From Cyrtodaria siliqua (taxonomy: Eukaryota > Mollusca > Bivalvia > Adapedonta > Hiatellidae), in NCBI GenBank assembly GCA_037043455.1, contig JAWPHD010002647.1, positions 124,001-188,000 on the forward strand: DNA of 64,000 nucleotides. Direction: 5' to 3'. The position numbers were made by a program, and so were the translations under genes. Below are positions 1 to 9,329 of the stretch, one piece after another. The notes beneath the pieces were generated by a model. It worked only from the letters and a program-made list of their open reading frames with translations. It had not been told where the DNA came from and searched no databases. The stretch's first letter is position 1, and every line of letters begins with the position of its first letter.

Positions 1-96
1 AACGTGTTATTTTACCCATCTAATATAAATTTAGCATCGTCCGCGAATGCTGTGCTTTTTATTTCATTATTATTCATTTTTATTCCTATAATATTA

Positions 97-380
97 TTCG
101 GGGCATTTCATTTTATTAGATACTGGGACCATACGCCGTACGACATGGGGAAGACATCAACTCCATGTCCACCGTCATATGCATGCCATCTTCGGCATGG
201 TTAAAATTGTGTGCTGTTGATTTTATGAATATTGAGTTCTGCTCAACCCGGGGCTAGAGGGCGTAAGCGGTAGCTAGCATATTTCACTACCGCTCATAAA
301 CAGCCTCAATCAAACCGAGACTGCAATATTTCGTATGTGTCGTGCTCGGCCGTTTCCAAAGGTCCATTATCATACTCTTT
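97..380 (+). repeat. Rep-A copy 1 (5'-truncated)
   Basis: This is one of many copies of a ~600-bp non-coding repeat. Sense is defined here as the strand that ends in a T-run. It matches the copies at 5952-6502 and 60047-60648 from about TTCGGGGCATTTC to the shared end CATACTCTTT. It contains the same serial inverted repeats, for example ACCGTC..CGGCATGG and the CTACCGCTCA hairpin arm. The 5' side is truncated or diverged before position 97. It abuts a minus-strand L1-like fragment at 381. Confidence 0.85.
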
Positions 381-770
381 CCTTGTAGCATTGTATAGTA
401 GTTCAATTGCTATTATAAAAAGATATGGCGACAGTGGGCATCCCTGACTAACTCCTCTATCTATTTTAAAAATATCAGACATGTATCCATTACTTATAAC
501 ACAACTTTGGGCACCATTATATAACAGTTTTATCCAATTGATAAAAGAAGGTTAAAATAGTTTAAACATGTTATAATAAATTCATGGTCGACGCTATCAA
601 ATGCCTTCTCGAACTCCGCAACAAATATTAGTCCTGGAAAGTCTTCGTCATTCAAATAATCAATAACCTCAAAAATAGTTCTTATGTTTTCTCCAGTGTA
701 AAAAAAAACACATTTTCAAGCAGTTTGCAATGCATTTAGTAGCGATTTTATAGTCTCCAGTTTGTCAATG
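381..770 (-). pseudogene. L1-like reverse transcriptase fragment (palm region)
   Basis: Read on the minus strand this stretch encodes a diagnostic L1-type RT block: a DYKIATKCIAN-like segment near 750-720 and RQGCPLSPYLF near 470-430. The second is motif 4 of non-LTR retrotransposon RTs. Frames are interrupted, so it is a dead fragment. It continues the L1-like piece at 1351-1855 and is separated from it by Rep-A copy 2. Rep-A copy 1 abuts its other end. Confidence 0.7.
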
Positions 771-1350
771 AAAAAAAAAAGAGTATGATAATGAACCTTT
801 GGAAACGGCCGAGCACGACACATACGAAATATTGCAGTCTTGGTTTGATTGAGACTGTTCATGAACGGTGAAATATGCTAGCTACCGCTCACGCCCTCTA
901 GCCCCGGGTTAAGCAGAACTCAATATTAATAAAATCAATAGTACAAAATTTAAACCATCCCGAAGATGGCATGCATATGGCGGTGGACATGGGGTTCATG
1001 GCTTCCCCATGTCGTACGGCGTATGGTCCCAGTATTTAATAAAATTAAATGCCCCGATGAGCGAAATAAACATAATGGAATTTAGTTGGGCGCAGCGGTT
1101 ATGAAGCCTGCATATCACAAGTAACAGCCAAAAGACTAGATTAAAAAGCAGACAACATATATAAGTGGTTAAACAATACCCAAAGCCTTTTATCGGCCGG
1201 AGTAGTGAAACCACCGAATCAAAAATTAAGTAAGAAAACTAAGAAATTGAAAATATACCACCGATAACTAAATATAAATATCGGGCTCAGCGATCTCCAA
1301 AGATCGAATGAATAACAGTACTGATTGCAAGCGCGGGGAGACGTTTTACT
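771..1350 (-). repeat. Rep-A copy 2 (near full length), inside an L1-like RT
   Basis: The plus strand reads A-run, GAGTATGATAATG, then the full Rep-A body to GACGTTTTACT, where similarity to other copies stops. This is ~580 bp. The L1-like RT is recognisable on both sides (1351-1855 and 381-770) with only a few residues missing between the two parts, so the copy appears inserted into the RT. It has no convincing coding capacity. Confidence 0.85.
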
Positions 1351-1855
1351 GAAGTTTAATTGTTGTATTTTTGTTGCTAATAACGTGAAAACGCTTTGTT
1401 TTTGCATAACTGTTAAATTTCCATTTTCATATGAATTATGAACTAATTGAATAAATATAGTAGTGTTTAATGTCATCCCAAAATATTTTATAAAACTCTG
1501 ATGTTATTTCATCCGATCCCGGACTTTTGTTGTTTTTCATTTCTTTGAGAGCATTATAACATTGTAATTCTCTTAAATGTCCTTCACACAGTTCGCGCTG
1601 TTCTTGGTTTAATGAAGTTTCATTTTCGATGGGAAAAAAATCCGTATTTGTTATTTTCGTTTTAACTTTACTATATAAGTGGTCATAATATCGTTTTGTT
1701 TCTGTCATGATACTATTAGAGTCCATAATTTCTATATTGTTGTTTATTAGTCTTTTTATGTGTTTTCGTTCTGATTCTAGATTTTCGATTTTTTTTTTCT
1801 GCTCCTTGGACCGATTCTGCTTTTGCTCTAATAATGATACCAATGAACTTTTTTT
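1351..1855 (-). pseudogene. L1-like ORF2 fragment (endonuclease-RT linker and RT fingers)
   Basis: An open stretch of 135 codons (1843-1436) contains NNKSPGSDEITSEFYKIFW, the fingers motif of L1-clade RTs (KSPGxDGxxxEFYKxFW). Another frame continues with a GNLTVMQKQ block typical of the next L1 RT segment. It is a 5'-truncated, frameshifted copy with no start codon of its own. It is flanked by Rep-A (771-1350) and by a plus-strand Naiad fragment from 1856. Confidence 0.7.
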
Positions 1856-2115
1856 CTATAATATTTGCTAAAAGAGTTTTTATCACAGGCTGACTTCTAT
1901 GGTGATGTGATTTATAAACTTCGTAAGATTCTTGGTCATGATCACTTTCATACTATCTTTGTTAAACTTGTTAAAATGTTTATCAAAAGAGGTTATGACC
2001 CTATCATTTTGCTGCATGCTTGGTGGTGGACCCTTTTACAGTTCGCCACTATGCTTTCCTCTTTAATTGTACGATGACCGGACAGGCTGTGGACCCTATG
2101 ATGACGCCTACCTAA
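1856..2115 (+). pseudogene. Naiad PLE, C-terminal coding end
   Basis: The translation matches the C-terminus of the Naiad copy at 29126-29575: a FYGDVIYKLRKILGHDHFHT block, then YDPI and a MMTPT terminus before TAA at 2113-2115. A small deletion near 2015 breaks the frame. This is the tail of the RT protein of a Penelope-like element with permuted domains. It lies directly upstream of a second Naiad unit in the same orientation, the head-to-tail arrangement with a partial upstream copy that is usual for PLEs. Confidence 0.7.
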
Positions 2116-2610
2116 AGCCCATTGGGACGGTGGCGTTTGATGTTTGTCCATGATCTTTCTTGTCGTGCCCTTAATGTTTTATTCTCGTACTGCTCTGGCT
2201 TCTGCCAAGTCATTGAGTACCATCATTGTGGTATTCTAGGCTATTGTTTTTTGTATTATATGCACACGAGCATATTTGTGTTTTGCTTATATTGCCTATT
2301 GATGCTGCCTTGTTGGTTAGAGATTAGTTCATGGCGGGGATTTCTTTATTTACACTGTCCTGTTTTAATGGGATGAAGTAGGGTAAGTGTGAGGTTTGGT
2401 GCACCCTAGAACCGGTTTAAACCTCCAGTGGCCTACTTTGCCACTGACCGTTCCAAGGCGGTAGCCCTATTGTCAAACCTTTTGTGTTTGTGATGTCGTT
2501 TGCATTTATTATTGATTTTGCCTTCTTGTTTGTCTGTTTGCGTGTTTGTTTCTGTGTTTTGTGGTTGACTGACCTCCTTGAATGCTACTTTCCCTGTCCG
2601 ATCTTTTTAT
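2116..2610 (+). other. Naiad 3' untranslated region
   Basis: This ~500-bp segment follows the RT stop and recurs at 4985-5362 (+), 6731-7230 (-), 28655-29125 (-), 35507-35690 (-) and 42628-42880 (-). Conserved parts are GGGATGA, TAGGGT..ACCCTA, a GGTTTAAACC palindrome, an AGTGGC..GCCACT hairpin and the terminal CCCTGTCCGATCTTTTTAT. Copies share the 3' end and differ in where they are cut 5', as expected for target-primed reverse transcription. Confidence 0.75.
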
Positions 2611-2977
2611 AATATTTTCATTGCACAATAGTGTTGTTTGTGCCGCATGACGACCGTAAAAATTCTCCCGGTACATACAGTCAATATTGTTATTTTACAT
2701 CCTACAGGGATTGTATGACATTCTTTGATCCAGTTTTTCCTTTAACACGTGTGTTTCATATACCGCGTTGAAGGTTTTGTGCTTATTGACATTTTGGCCC
2801 ATTTAATTAGGGTTTCCTTAACTTTCCTCATTTTCTTGTATTAGACACTGATGTCGAGTTTTGGACCTCTTTTAACAGTCCGTAAGTTTACTAATATTAT
2901 TTCTTACGGATCTTTGTTACGATTCTATTTCGTATCTCTAATAAATACTAATTGGCCCTTATTTCGCTTTTCGCAGA
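2611..2977 (+). other. Putative Naiad 5' untranslated region
   Basis: This non-coding AT-rich stretch lies between the 3' end of the upstream Naiad copy and the first coding blocks of the next. No motif is recognised. The assignment rests on position only. Confidence 0.4.
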
Positions 2978-4984
2978 ATGGTATTACTCTCCAAATTAAC
3001 AATTATGATTCTATTAGTTAAAACTTTAAAAATAAATCTTTCACCTCTTCGGTTCTCTGCGTCATCAATACAAATTTCACAAAATTACTCTTCATTTCTT
3101 AGAACTAAACCATATGTACGCCTTACACCTTTAAATCTCATTCGGCAACCTCGTTTTATGTTCCTTCGAATAATATTACTAGGATTTTTAATAATGGCTC
3201 AAAAGTTTCCGTTACACCTCTACGATCACCTGTTTTGAGGAAATACCATATAAAGTCTCCTTTCAGATATCATTTAGTTCATTCAAGGCGCAGGGTGTTT
3301 CCCTCTATAAATAAGTGCAATACTAAGAGGTGCAGTTGTAGCAATTATTTATCTTGCAAGTCCACCATTAAATCAGCTGTTAGTGTTAGATTGTTTAATG
3401 TATGTCTAGCTTCAAATGTTGATTGACGTACATCTCACGTCATTTATGTTCTGACTTGAAATGCACCAAGTTGCGGTATACAATATGTTGGACAAACAGG
3501 TCGATCCTTAAAAGTTCGATTTCGTGAACACAAATATAATGCAAGTAATCCTAAAAAGTTAAAAAAATACTTGTACCAACACTTTCGTCAGTCAGGTCAT
3601 AATTTTAATAACGTAACTGTTCAACCGGTTGAATACATATTTTTTGATAATGATGCTACTAAAATCTTTAAAATAAAAGCTAGACATATTGCAGAACTTA
3701 AGTGGACGAAAAATCTGCAGACACCTTATCCACTCGGCCTTAATGACAATATTTATCAAGAAGGAAATATTTCTAAAGATCCTAATATAGACATTTTTTC
3801 TATATTTTCTATTCGAAAGGGTAAATCTAGGTCAAACGTAAATCTCGTGTAATTATTTCTGTCGTTGATTTACATACTATTTTTAAATAGTCTGGAAAGC
3901 ACTATATCCTTTCACGGCTTATCTCTTTGTCCATTTCATTACTAAAGTTGATCGACGAGGATGCCGACACAATTTTCATTCGTACAGACCCCTTGTATAA
4001 CACTGCTTCCATAGTTCAAAGCTATACACAACATGTTCTCCGACCCCATATTGACAAGGAGTCTGATCACGTCAGGCATTTTCTAAAACTACTATATATT
4101 AATAAAGGTATTGCTTTCATTGACATGCCTAGTATTTTTCGAGATATTCATGTAGTTGATTCTATCCCAAAATATTTCAACAATTCCGAAAGTCCTGTAA
4201 TTTGTTATAAGTATAAAAAGCCTATTGGAAATATTATATTCAACTTAAACAAAATAGTTTCTGACCTTGATATAGTACATAATACTCCTAAGGAATGTGA
4301 ATGCAACACATCAAAATGTTGCTATGCTTCAGCAGGTCATGTCATCACTGGTAATTTTGATATTATTGATAAACGTATTCGGCATTTGTTTTCGAAAAGT
4401 CCTAAATATAGATTACCTCCAACTATTAATTTTAATGCCTGTCGTGCCCAGATCGCCCACTCCATTGACGATTTTAGTATCAAATGGTGTCGTAGAGAAC
4501 AAGCGGACCCAAACTCACTTTCTACTCGGAAAAAGTCAATTCTGAAAAGTATAGATACACGTATTAACTTTTATAATGCTAACCCCTCTTTACTTCCTCC
4601 GAGACCTAGGTTTTCCTTTCGTAATTTAAAATCGGGAATTCAGGAATTTCATAATAAATTTGTTTTAGTTCCTGCAGAAAAATCAGCTAATAATGTAATT
4701 ATTGTTTGACGCATACATTACGTCAATGTTTTATCTCTGGAACTCGGCAGCACCAATTCGTATACTCCAGTTAATTCTACTGAGGAGGATGTTGTTTCCG
4801 CACATATCACTCGGTGTACTACTTTCAAGGCTGGTGTAAACGATAAGCCAAATAAACTGCCTACTATGAACTGGATTCCTAAATTACATAAAAATCCATA
4901 TAAAAAGAGTATGATAATTTCGAATTCTAGTGCCTGCACCACAACACACATCTCCAACGTTTTAACTTCTTGTCTTAACTTCAT
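2978..4984 (+). pseudogene. Naiad-type Penelope-like retroelement: GIY-YIG endonuclease, CxC linker, RT fingers
   Basis: Domains in order are as follows. A frame-1 N-terminal stretch (3121-3423) has a CNTKRCSC cysteine cluster. A GIY-YIG endonuclease (about 3427-3700) shows VIYVLT, CGIQYVGQTGRS, RFREH and QSGHN. A linker ORF (3927-4706) has CEC at 4296-4304 followed by CCY..AGHVITGNF and ends in ANNVIIV. RT fingers (4710-4984) show MNWIPKLHK. Endonuclease before RT plus the CxC linker is the published signature of Naiad elements (Craig et al. 2021). TGA stands at 3424, 3457 and 4707, each where I expect cysteine. There are also ordinary frameshifts (near 3100 and 3850), so this copy is not intact. 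Confidence 0.8.
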
Positions 4985-5362
4985 TGTGGCTTTCTAGGCT
5001 ATTGATTTTTGTATTATATTTACACGAGCATATTTGTGTTTTACTTAGATTGCCTGTTGATGCTGCCTTGTTGGTTAGAGTTTAGATCATGGCGGGGATT
5101 TCTTTATTTACACTGTCCTGTTTTTATTGGATGACAGTAGGGTATGTGTGAGGTTTGATGCACCCTAGAACCGGTTTAAAACCCCAGTGGCCTACTTTGC
5201 CACTGACCGTTCCAAGGCGGTAGCCCTATCGTCAGCCTTTTGTGTTTTGATGTTGTTTGCATTTTTTATTACTTTTGCCTTTTCGTTTGTCTGTTTGCGT
5301 GTTTGTTTTTGTGGTTTGTGGTTGACTGTCGTCCTTGAATGCTATTTTCCCTGTCCGATATT
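4985..5362 (+). mobile_element. 5'-truncated Naiad 3' end inserted into Naiad RT
   Basis: This is the last ~380 bp of the Naiad 3' UTR, ending CCCTGTCCGATATTT. RT coding sequence ends at 4984 (TSCL) and resumes at about 5375 (LTAAKDHVKLYCDKTYEN), so the fragment sits inside the RT. A short CTTCA microhomology is seen at the left junction. Confidence 0.7.
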
Positions 5363-5498
5363 TCCAGCCTTCTTACTGCCGCTAAAGATCACGTTAAACT
5401 ATATTGTGATAAAACTTATGAAAACTCTGGGATTAATTTATTTTAGTCTATAAAAAATTCAGGAGGCGTTCTTGATAAAATGTTTAACAATTTTTTAT
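5363..5498 (+). pseudogene. Naiad RT continuation, first copy
   Basis: This encodes LTAAKDHVKLYCDKTYENSG and SIKNSGGVLDKMF, the next block of the RT. A TAG at about 5445 replaces a tryptophan expected from related RTs (the NLFWSIKNSG type), an ordinary nonsense change. It joins a partial duplicate at ~5499. Confidence 0.65.
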
Positions 5499-5951
5499 AG
5501 AAAAATCAGCGAATAATGTAATTATTGTTTGACGCATACATTACGTCAATGTTTTATCTCTGGAACTCGGCAGCACCAATTCGTATACTCCAGTTAATTC
5601 TACTGAGGAGGATATTGTTTCCGCACATATCATTCGATGTTCTACTTTCAAGGCTGGTGTAAACGATAAGCAAAATAAACTGCCTACTATGAACTGGATT
5701 CCTAAATTACATAAACATCCATATAAAAAGAGTATTCTAGTGCCTGCACTACAACAAACATCTCCAAAGTTTTAACTTCTTGTCTTACTGCCGTTAAAGA
5801 GCACGTTAAACTATATTGTGATAAAACATGAAAACTCTGGGATTAATTTATTTTAGTCTATAAAAAATTCAGGAGGCGTTCTTGATAAAATTTTTAATAA
5901 AGGTCAAGTTTCATCAATAAGCACTTATGACTTCTCGACACTATATACAAC
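5499..5951 (+). pseudogene. Naiad RT, partial tandem duplicate
   Basis: This repeats 4678-4970 almost exactly (ANNVII, then TGA at 5530-5532, RIHYVNVLSLELG, MNWIPKLHK) and then continues through TAVKEHVKLYCDKT to ISTYDFSTLYT at 5950. The in-frame TGA and the TAG are both shared with the first copy, so it is probably a local duplication after the mutations. Rep-A interrupts it at 5952. Confidence 0.7.
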
Positions 5952-6502
5952 CCGCGCTTGCAATCACTACTGTTATCCATTCGATCTTTGGAGATCGCTG
6001 AGCCCGATACTTATAGTTAGTTATCAGTGGTACATTTTCAACTTCTTTTGTTTTCTTACTTAATGTTTGATTCGGTGGTTCCACTACTCCGGCCGATAAA
6101 AGGCTCTGGGTATTGTTTAACCACTCATAGGATATGTTGTCTGCTTTTTATACGCAGGTTTCATAACCGCTGCTCCCAACTAAATTCCATTATGTTTATT
6201 TCGCTCTTCGGGGCATTTCATTTTATTAGATACTGGGACCATACGCCGTACGACATGGGGATTACATTAAATAAGGATAACTCCATGTCCACCGCCATAT
6301 GCATGCCATCTTCAGGATGGTTAACATTTTGTGCTGTTGATTTTATGAATATTTAATTCAGCTCGACCCGGGGCTAGAGGGCGTGAGCGGTAACTAGCAT
6401 ATTTCACTACCACTTATGAACAGTCTCAATCAAACCGAGACTGCAATATTTCGTATGTGTCGTGCTCGGCCGTTTCCAAAGGTCCATTATCATACTCTTT
6501 TT
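5952..6502 (+). repeat. Rep-A copy 3, inserted in Naiad RT
   Basis: A copy of ~550 bp runs from CCGCGCTTGCAATCA to CATACTCTTTTTTT. The RT reads DFSTLYT on the left and LPHHLIKDKLISLI on the right, which join without loss. The insertion boundaries are therefore accurate to a few bases, and no long target duplication is visible. Hairpins include CGATCT/AGATCG (CGATCTTTGGAGATCG) and CTACCGCTCA-type arms. Confidence 0.85.
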
Positions 6503-6730
6503 TTACCACATCACCTTATTAAAGACAAGTTAATTTCTCTTATTAAAAAAACAATCGCTAGTGTTTGGCATGTACTAATTTAAAAGCGTGTTTCACTAAC
6601 GGTAGTTTAGACAATTATACTATGTGGACTTGCTATGAAGTTTGTGAAGCACTAATCTTCCTATTAGATAATATGTTCGTCAGGTATGGAACCACCGTTT
6701 ATAGACAAATTGTTTATCCTAAAGAAAAGA
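6503..6730 (+). pseudogene. Naiad RT fragment (fingers/IFD to palm)
   Basis: This encodes LPHHLIKDKLISLIKK, then FTNGSLDNYTMWTCYEVCEA, LIFLLDNMFVRYGT and VYRQIV, the block that precedes the catalytic palm of this RT family. It is cut off at about 6720, where an inverted Naiad 3' end begins, so the YxDD-bearing palm is missing here. Confidence 0.7.
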
Positions 6731-7270
6731 AATATAAAAAGATCGGACAGGGAAAGTAGCATTCAAGGAGGACAGTAAACCACAAAACACAGAAACAAAC
6801 ACGCAAACAAACAAGAAGGCAAAAGCAATAATAAATGCAAACGACATCACAAACACAAAGAGGGTTGACAGTAGGGCTACCGCCTTGGAACGGTCAGTGG
6901 CAAAGTAGGCCACGGGGGGTTTAAACCGGTGCTAGTGTGCACCAAACCTCACACTTACCCTACTGTCATCCCATTAAAACAGGACAGTGTACATAAAGAA
7001 ATCCCCGCCATGATCTAATCTCTAACCAACAAGGCAGCATCAATAGGCAATATAAGTAAAACACAAATATGCTCGTGTGAATATAATACAAAAAAACAAC
7101 AGCCTAGAAAGCCACAATGAAGGTACTCAGTGACTGCAGAAGCCAGAGCAGTAAGAGAATAAAACATTAAGAGCACGACAAGAAAGATCATTGACAAACA
7201 TCAAACGCCACCGTCCCAATGGGCTTCAGGTAGGCGTCATCATAGGGTCCACAGCCTGTCCGGTCGTCGT
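6731..7270 (-). mobile_element. Inverted Naiad 3' end (3' UTR plus last codons)
   Basis: On the minus strand it reads from the C-terminal CTGTGGACCCTATGATGACG segment (7265-7230), through a stop, the complete 3' UTR, to CCGATCTTTTTATATTT at 6731. It is opposite in orientation to the RT fragment that it abuts. It matches the copies at 28655-29125 and 42628-42880. Confidence 0.75.
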
Positions 7271-7272
7271 AC

Positions 7273-7720
7273 ATAAAATAAATAAAAATAAAATGCTACA
7301 GTGCTACAGTTTATAAAACCCCAAGCGCTTTAGGCTAACGCCTTCATCAGGGGTACACAAACACGAAAATAATAAATACGAAACAAAAAAAACACTAAAA
7401 GACACGGCAGTTGAAATAAAACTCTTTAAAAAACAACTTACCGTTTGGCAGTGTTGCAGAAACTGGTTACTTTGGATAGACACTCTGGAGCCAAATATGA
7501 TACTAATAAAAGAACATATCTGGTTGGATGAGGGTAAAACTGTACCGTGACATTTATTTATGAAGAGAGAGTAAAAATGTGAAAAGATAACACAAACCCT
7601 ACCTCAAAACCTAAAACCTAAAATCAATACTGCAGGATAAAGTATAAAGCAACTCCAAAGCTAATAAAAACAATGAATTAGACTAAACAAATTAAATCAA
7701 ATAACTGGAGAACAAAGACA
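7273..7720 (-). repeat. Left inverted terminal repeat of a Penelope-like element
   Basis: The reverse complement of 7300-7680 matches 9340-9720. Shared landmarks are TTTATACTTTATCCTGCAGT, GGTTTTAGGTTTTGAGGTAG, CATCCAACCAGATATG, TGGCTCCAGAGTGTCTAT and the GATGAAGGCGT..AGCC hammerhead region. PLEs often have such inverted or tandem pseudo-LTRs. The arms lie on either side of the RT/EN coding part at 7786-9220. Confidence 0.75.
7325..7352 (-). ncRNA. Hammerhead ribozyme core, degenerate
   Basis: The minus strand reads CTGATGA, AGGCGTTAGCC and then TAAAGC. This is the hammerhead CUGANGA box and stem II, but the GAAA box reads TAAA. That change would be expected to abolish cleavage. The partner copy at 9655-9676 has GAAA. 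Hammerhead motifs are known in canonical PLE pseudo-LTRs. Confidence 0.6.
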
Positions 7721-7785
7721 CCACATACCATCTTCGGAGACTAGAGTCCAACATATCAGTCCCGGAAAACACTCAACTTGTATCA

Positions 7786-8399
7786 TTGGATGTTACATCC
7801 CTCTACACCAACATTCCTCACGAAGAAGGTATTTTGACTTGTAAGGAGGCATGGGATCGTAGAGCTCATAAATATCCACCCACCAGCATACTTGTTAGGC
7901 TCCTCACGCTTATCCTCATGTGCAACAATTTCGAATTTAAAGGTTCAAGGCACCGCCATGGGGACAAAAATGGCACCTTCATATGCCAATTTGTTTATGG
8001 GCAGACTGGAAGGACAACTCCTCCTACCTGTCCACTGAAACATTTGTCGTGGTTACGTTTCATTGACGATGATGATATGCATCAGTGTCATGGTCCAGAC
8101 ACTTTACACGCCTGTATAGAAAAGGTCATTGCATTTCATCCCTCAATCAAATTCATAGCAGAGGTTTCCGATGAGAAACACGTGTTCCTAGACAGAGTTT
8201 CACATATAGAGAACAATGTCATTATTGTTGACCTCTACTCCAAACCCACGGACACACACCAGTACCTTCTGCCCAACAGCTGCCTCCATAAACACTGCTG
8301 CAAGAACATACCGTTTAGTCTTGCACTTCGTATCAGACGAATATGTTCAAATACCAATACATTCGAAATCAGAGCAAGCGAACTTTCGGAGCACCTTAC
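7786..8399 (+). pseudogene. Canonical Penelope-like element, reverse transcriptase part
   Basis: The reading frame begins in DVTSLYTNIPHEEG, the PLE RT motif A region (D-x-x-S-L-Y-T-N-I-P). It continues through a damaged palm with RFIDDDD (motif C region, normally YIDD or FIDD) to FLDRVSHIENNVIIVDLYSK and KPTDTHQYL, the characteristic RT tail of Penelope/Poseidon-like proteins. Upstream RT motifs are missing. Between motif A and motif C the protein is shorter than usual, and the conserved QGxxMG block is not clean. It is broken at 8400 by a Rep-A fragment, after which the same protein resumes at ~8518. Confidence 0.75.
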
Positions 8400-8515
8400 A
8401 AAAAAGTATGAGAGTGGACCTTTGGAAACGGCCGAACACAACATATACTAAATACTGCAGTCTCGGTCTGATTGTTCAAGGCGAGGTTATTGATTGAGAC
8501 TGTACAAGGCGAGTT
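8400..8515 (-). repeat. Rep-A copy 4 (short fragment), inside the PLE
   Basis: The plus strand reads an A-run, GTATGAGAGTGGACCTTTGG, the CGGCCGAACACAACATATAC segment and the CAGTCTC..GAGACTG hairpin region, slightly rearranged. Only the constant-end ~100 bp is present. PLE coding sequence flanks it on both sides. The short duplicated CAAGGCGAG..TTATTG at its far end may mark the junction. Confidence 0.75.
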
Positions 8516-9220
8516 TATTGCAAGATAGACATTGTCAATGCAATAGACAAAGCACGGAACCTCGACAGAAAAGAACTCCTTGAATACCAGTCGAAGACAA
8601 ACAGTTCAGAGCAAACTTTACCTTTCGTGCTTGCATACCATCCTGACCTTCCCAATGTGAAACAGATTCAATTTATTAATAAATACTGGTCACACATAGA
8701 GGAGTCAGAACGTCTGAACAAAATGCTGCCTAGAAAACCCATTATTGCGTACAGGAGACCTAAAAGTCTCCGCGACATCCTTGTTGCAGCCAAGCTGAAA
8801 CCCGACTCCAATTCTCAGACTACAGGACAGTCAGGCCCTTGCCATACATCGATATGCCAGACTTGTAATTACATGTCTCCCGCAAACTATTTCTTATCTT
8901 TACTCGGTGCCAAAATCACAATCAAAAGTGTCACGAATCGCAAATCCGCAAACGTCATCTACTTAATGACGTGCTTGATTTGCAAAAAACAGTATGTCGG
9001 TGAAACAAAGCAGGCGTTGAACCTCCGATTTAACCTCCATCGCTCCGATTGTAAATTATGTAGGTTTGCTAGGTCGCCAGCGGCCGAACACTTCAGTTCA
9101 GAAGGCCACACGTTCAACGACTTGTCTCTGACATGCACTGAACACAATCCAAATTGGACCGACGCAGAACGTAAATTACGTGAAACGTACTGGATACTCT
9201 CTCTTCATAACTCATCATAA
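8516..9220 (+). pseudogene. Canonical Penelope-like element, linker and C-terminal GIY-YIG endonuclease
   Basis: The open frame of 197 codons from 8627 encodes LPRKPIIAYRRPKSLRDILV, the usual PLE segment before the zinc-binding linker (CHTSICQTC). It is followed by the endonuclease: VIYLMTCLICKKQYVGETKQ, RFNLHRSDC, EHFSSEGH and ERKLRETYWI. Cys, Cys, His and His of the PLE endonuclease and the GIY-YIG-equivalent Y..YVG are all present. The stop is at 9218-9220. Endonuclease after RT distinguishes this element from the Naiad above. The endonuclease half is intact and the RT half is not. Confidence 0.85.
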
Positions 9221-9329
9221 ATGTCAGCGTACACTTTTACTTTCATCCAACCACTTTTATTAGTACTTTTGTTACTTCCCTTGATACAAAATACCTCCAT
9301 TTATTTAATTTCATTTGTTTAGCCTTATT

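Noticed and set aside
4718..4984. A minus-strand open frame opposite the Naiad RT
   Set aside because: The plus strand carries the recognisable RT motif MNWIPKLHK; the minus frame is a shadow.
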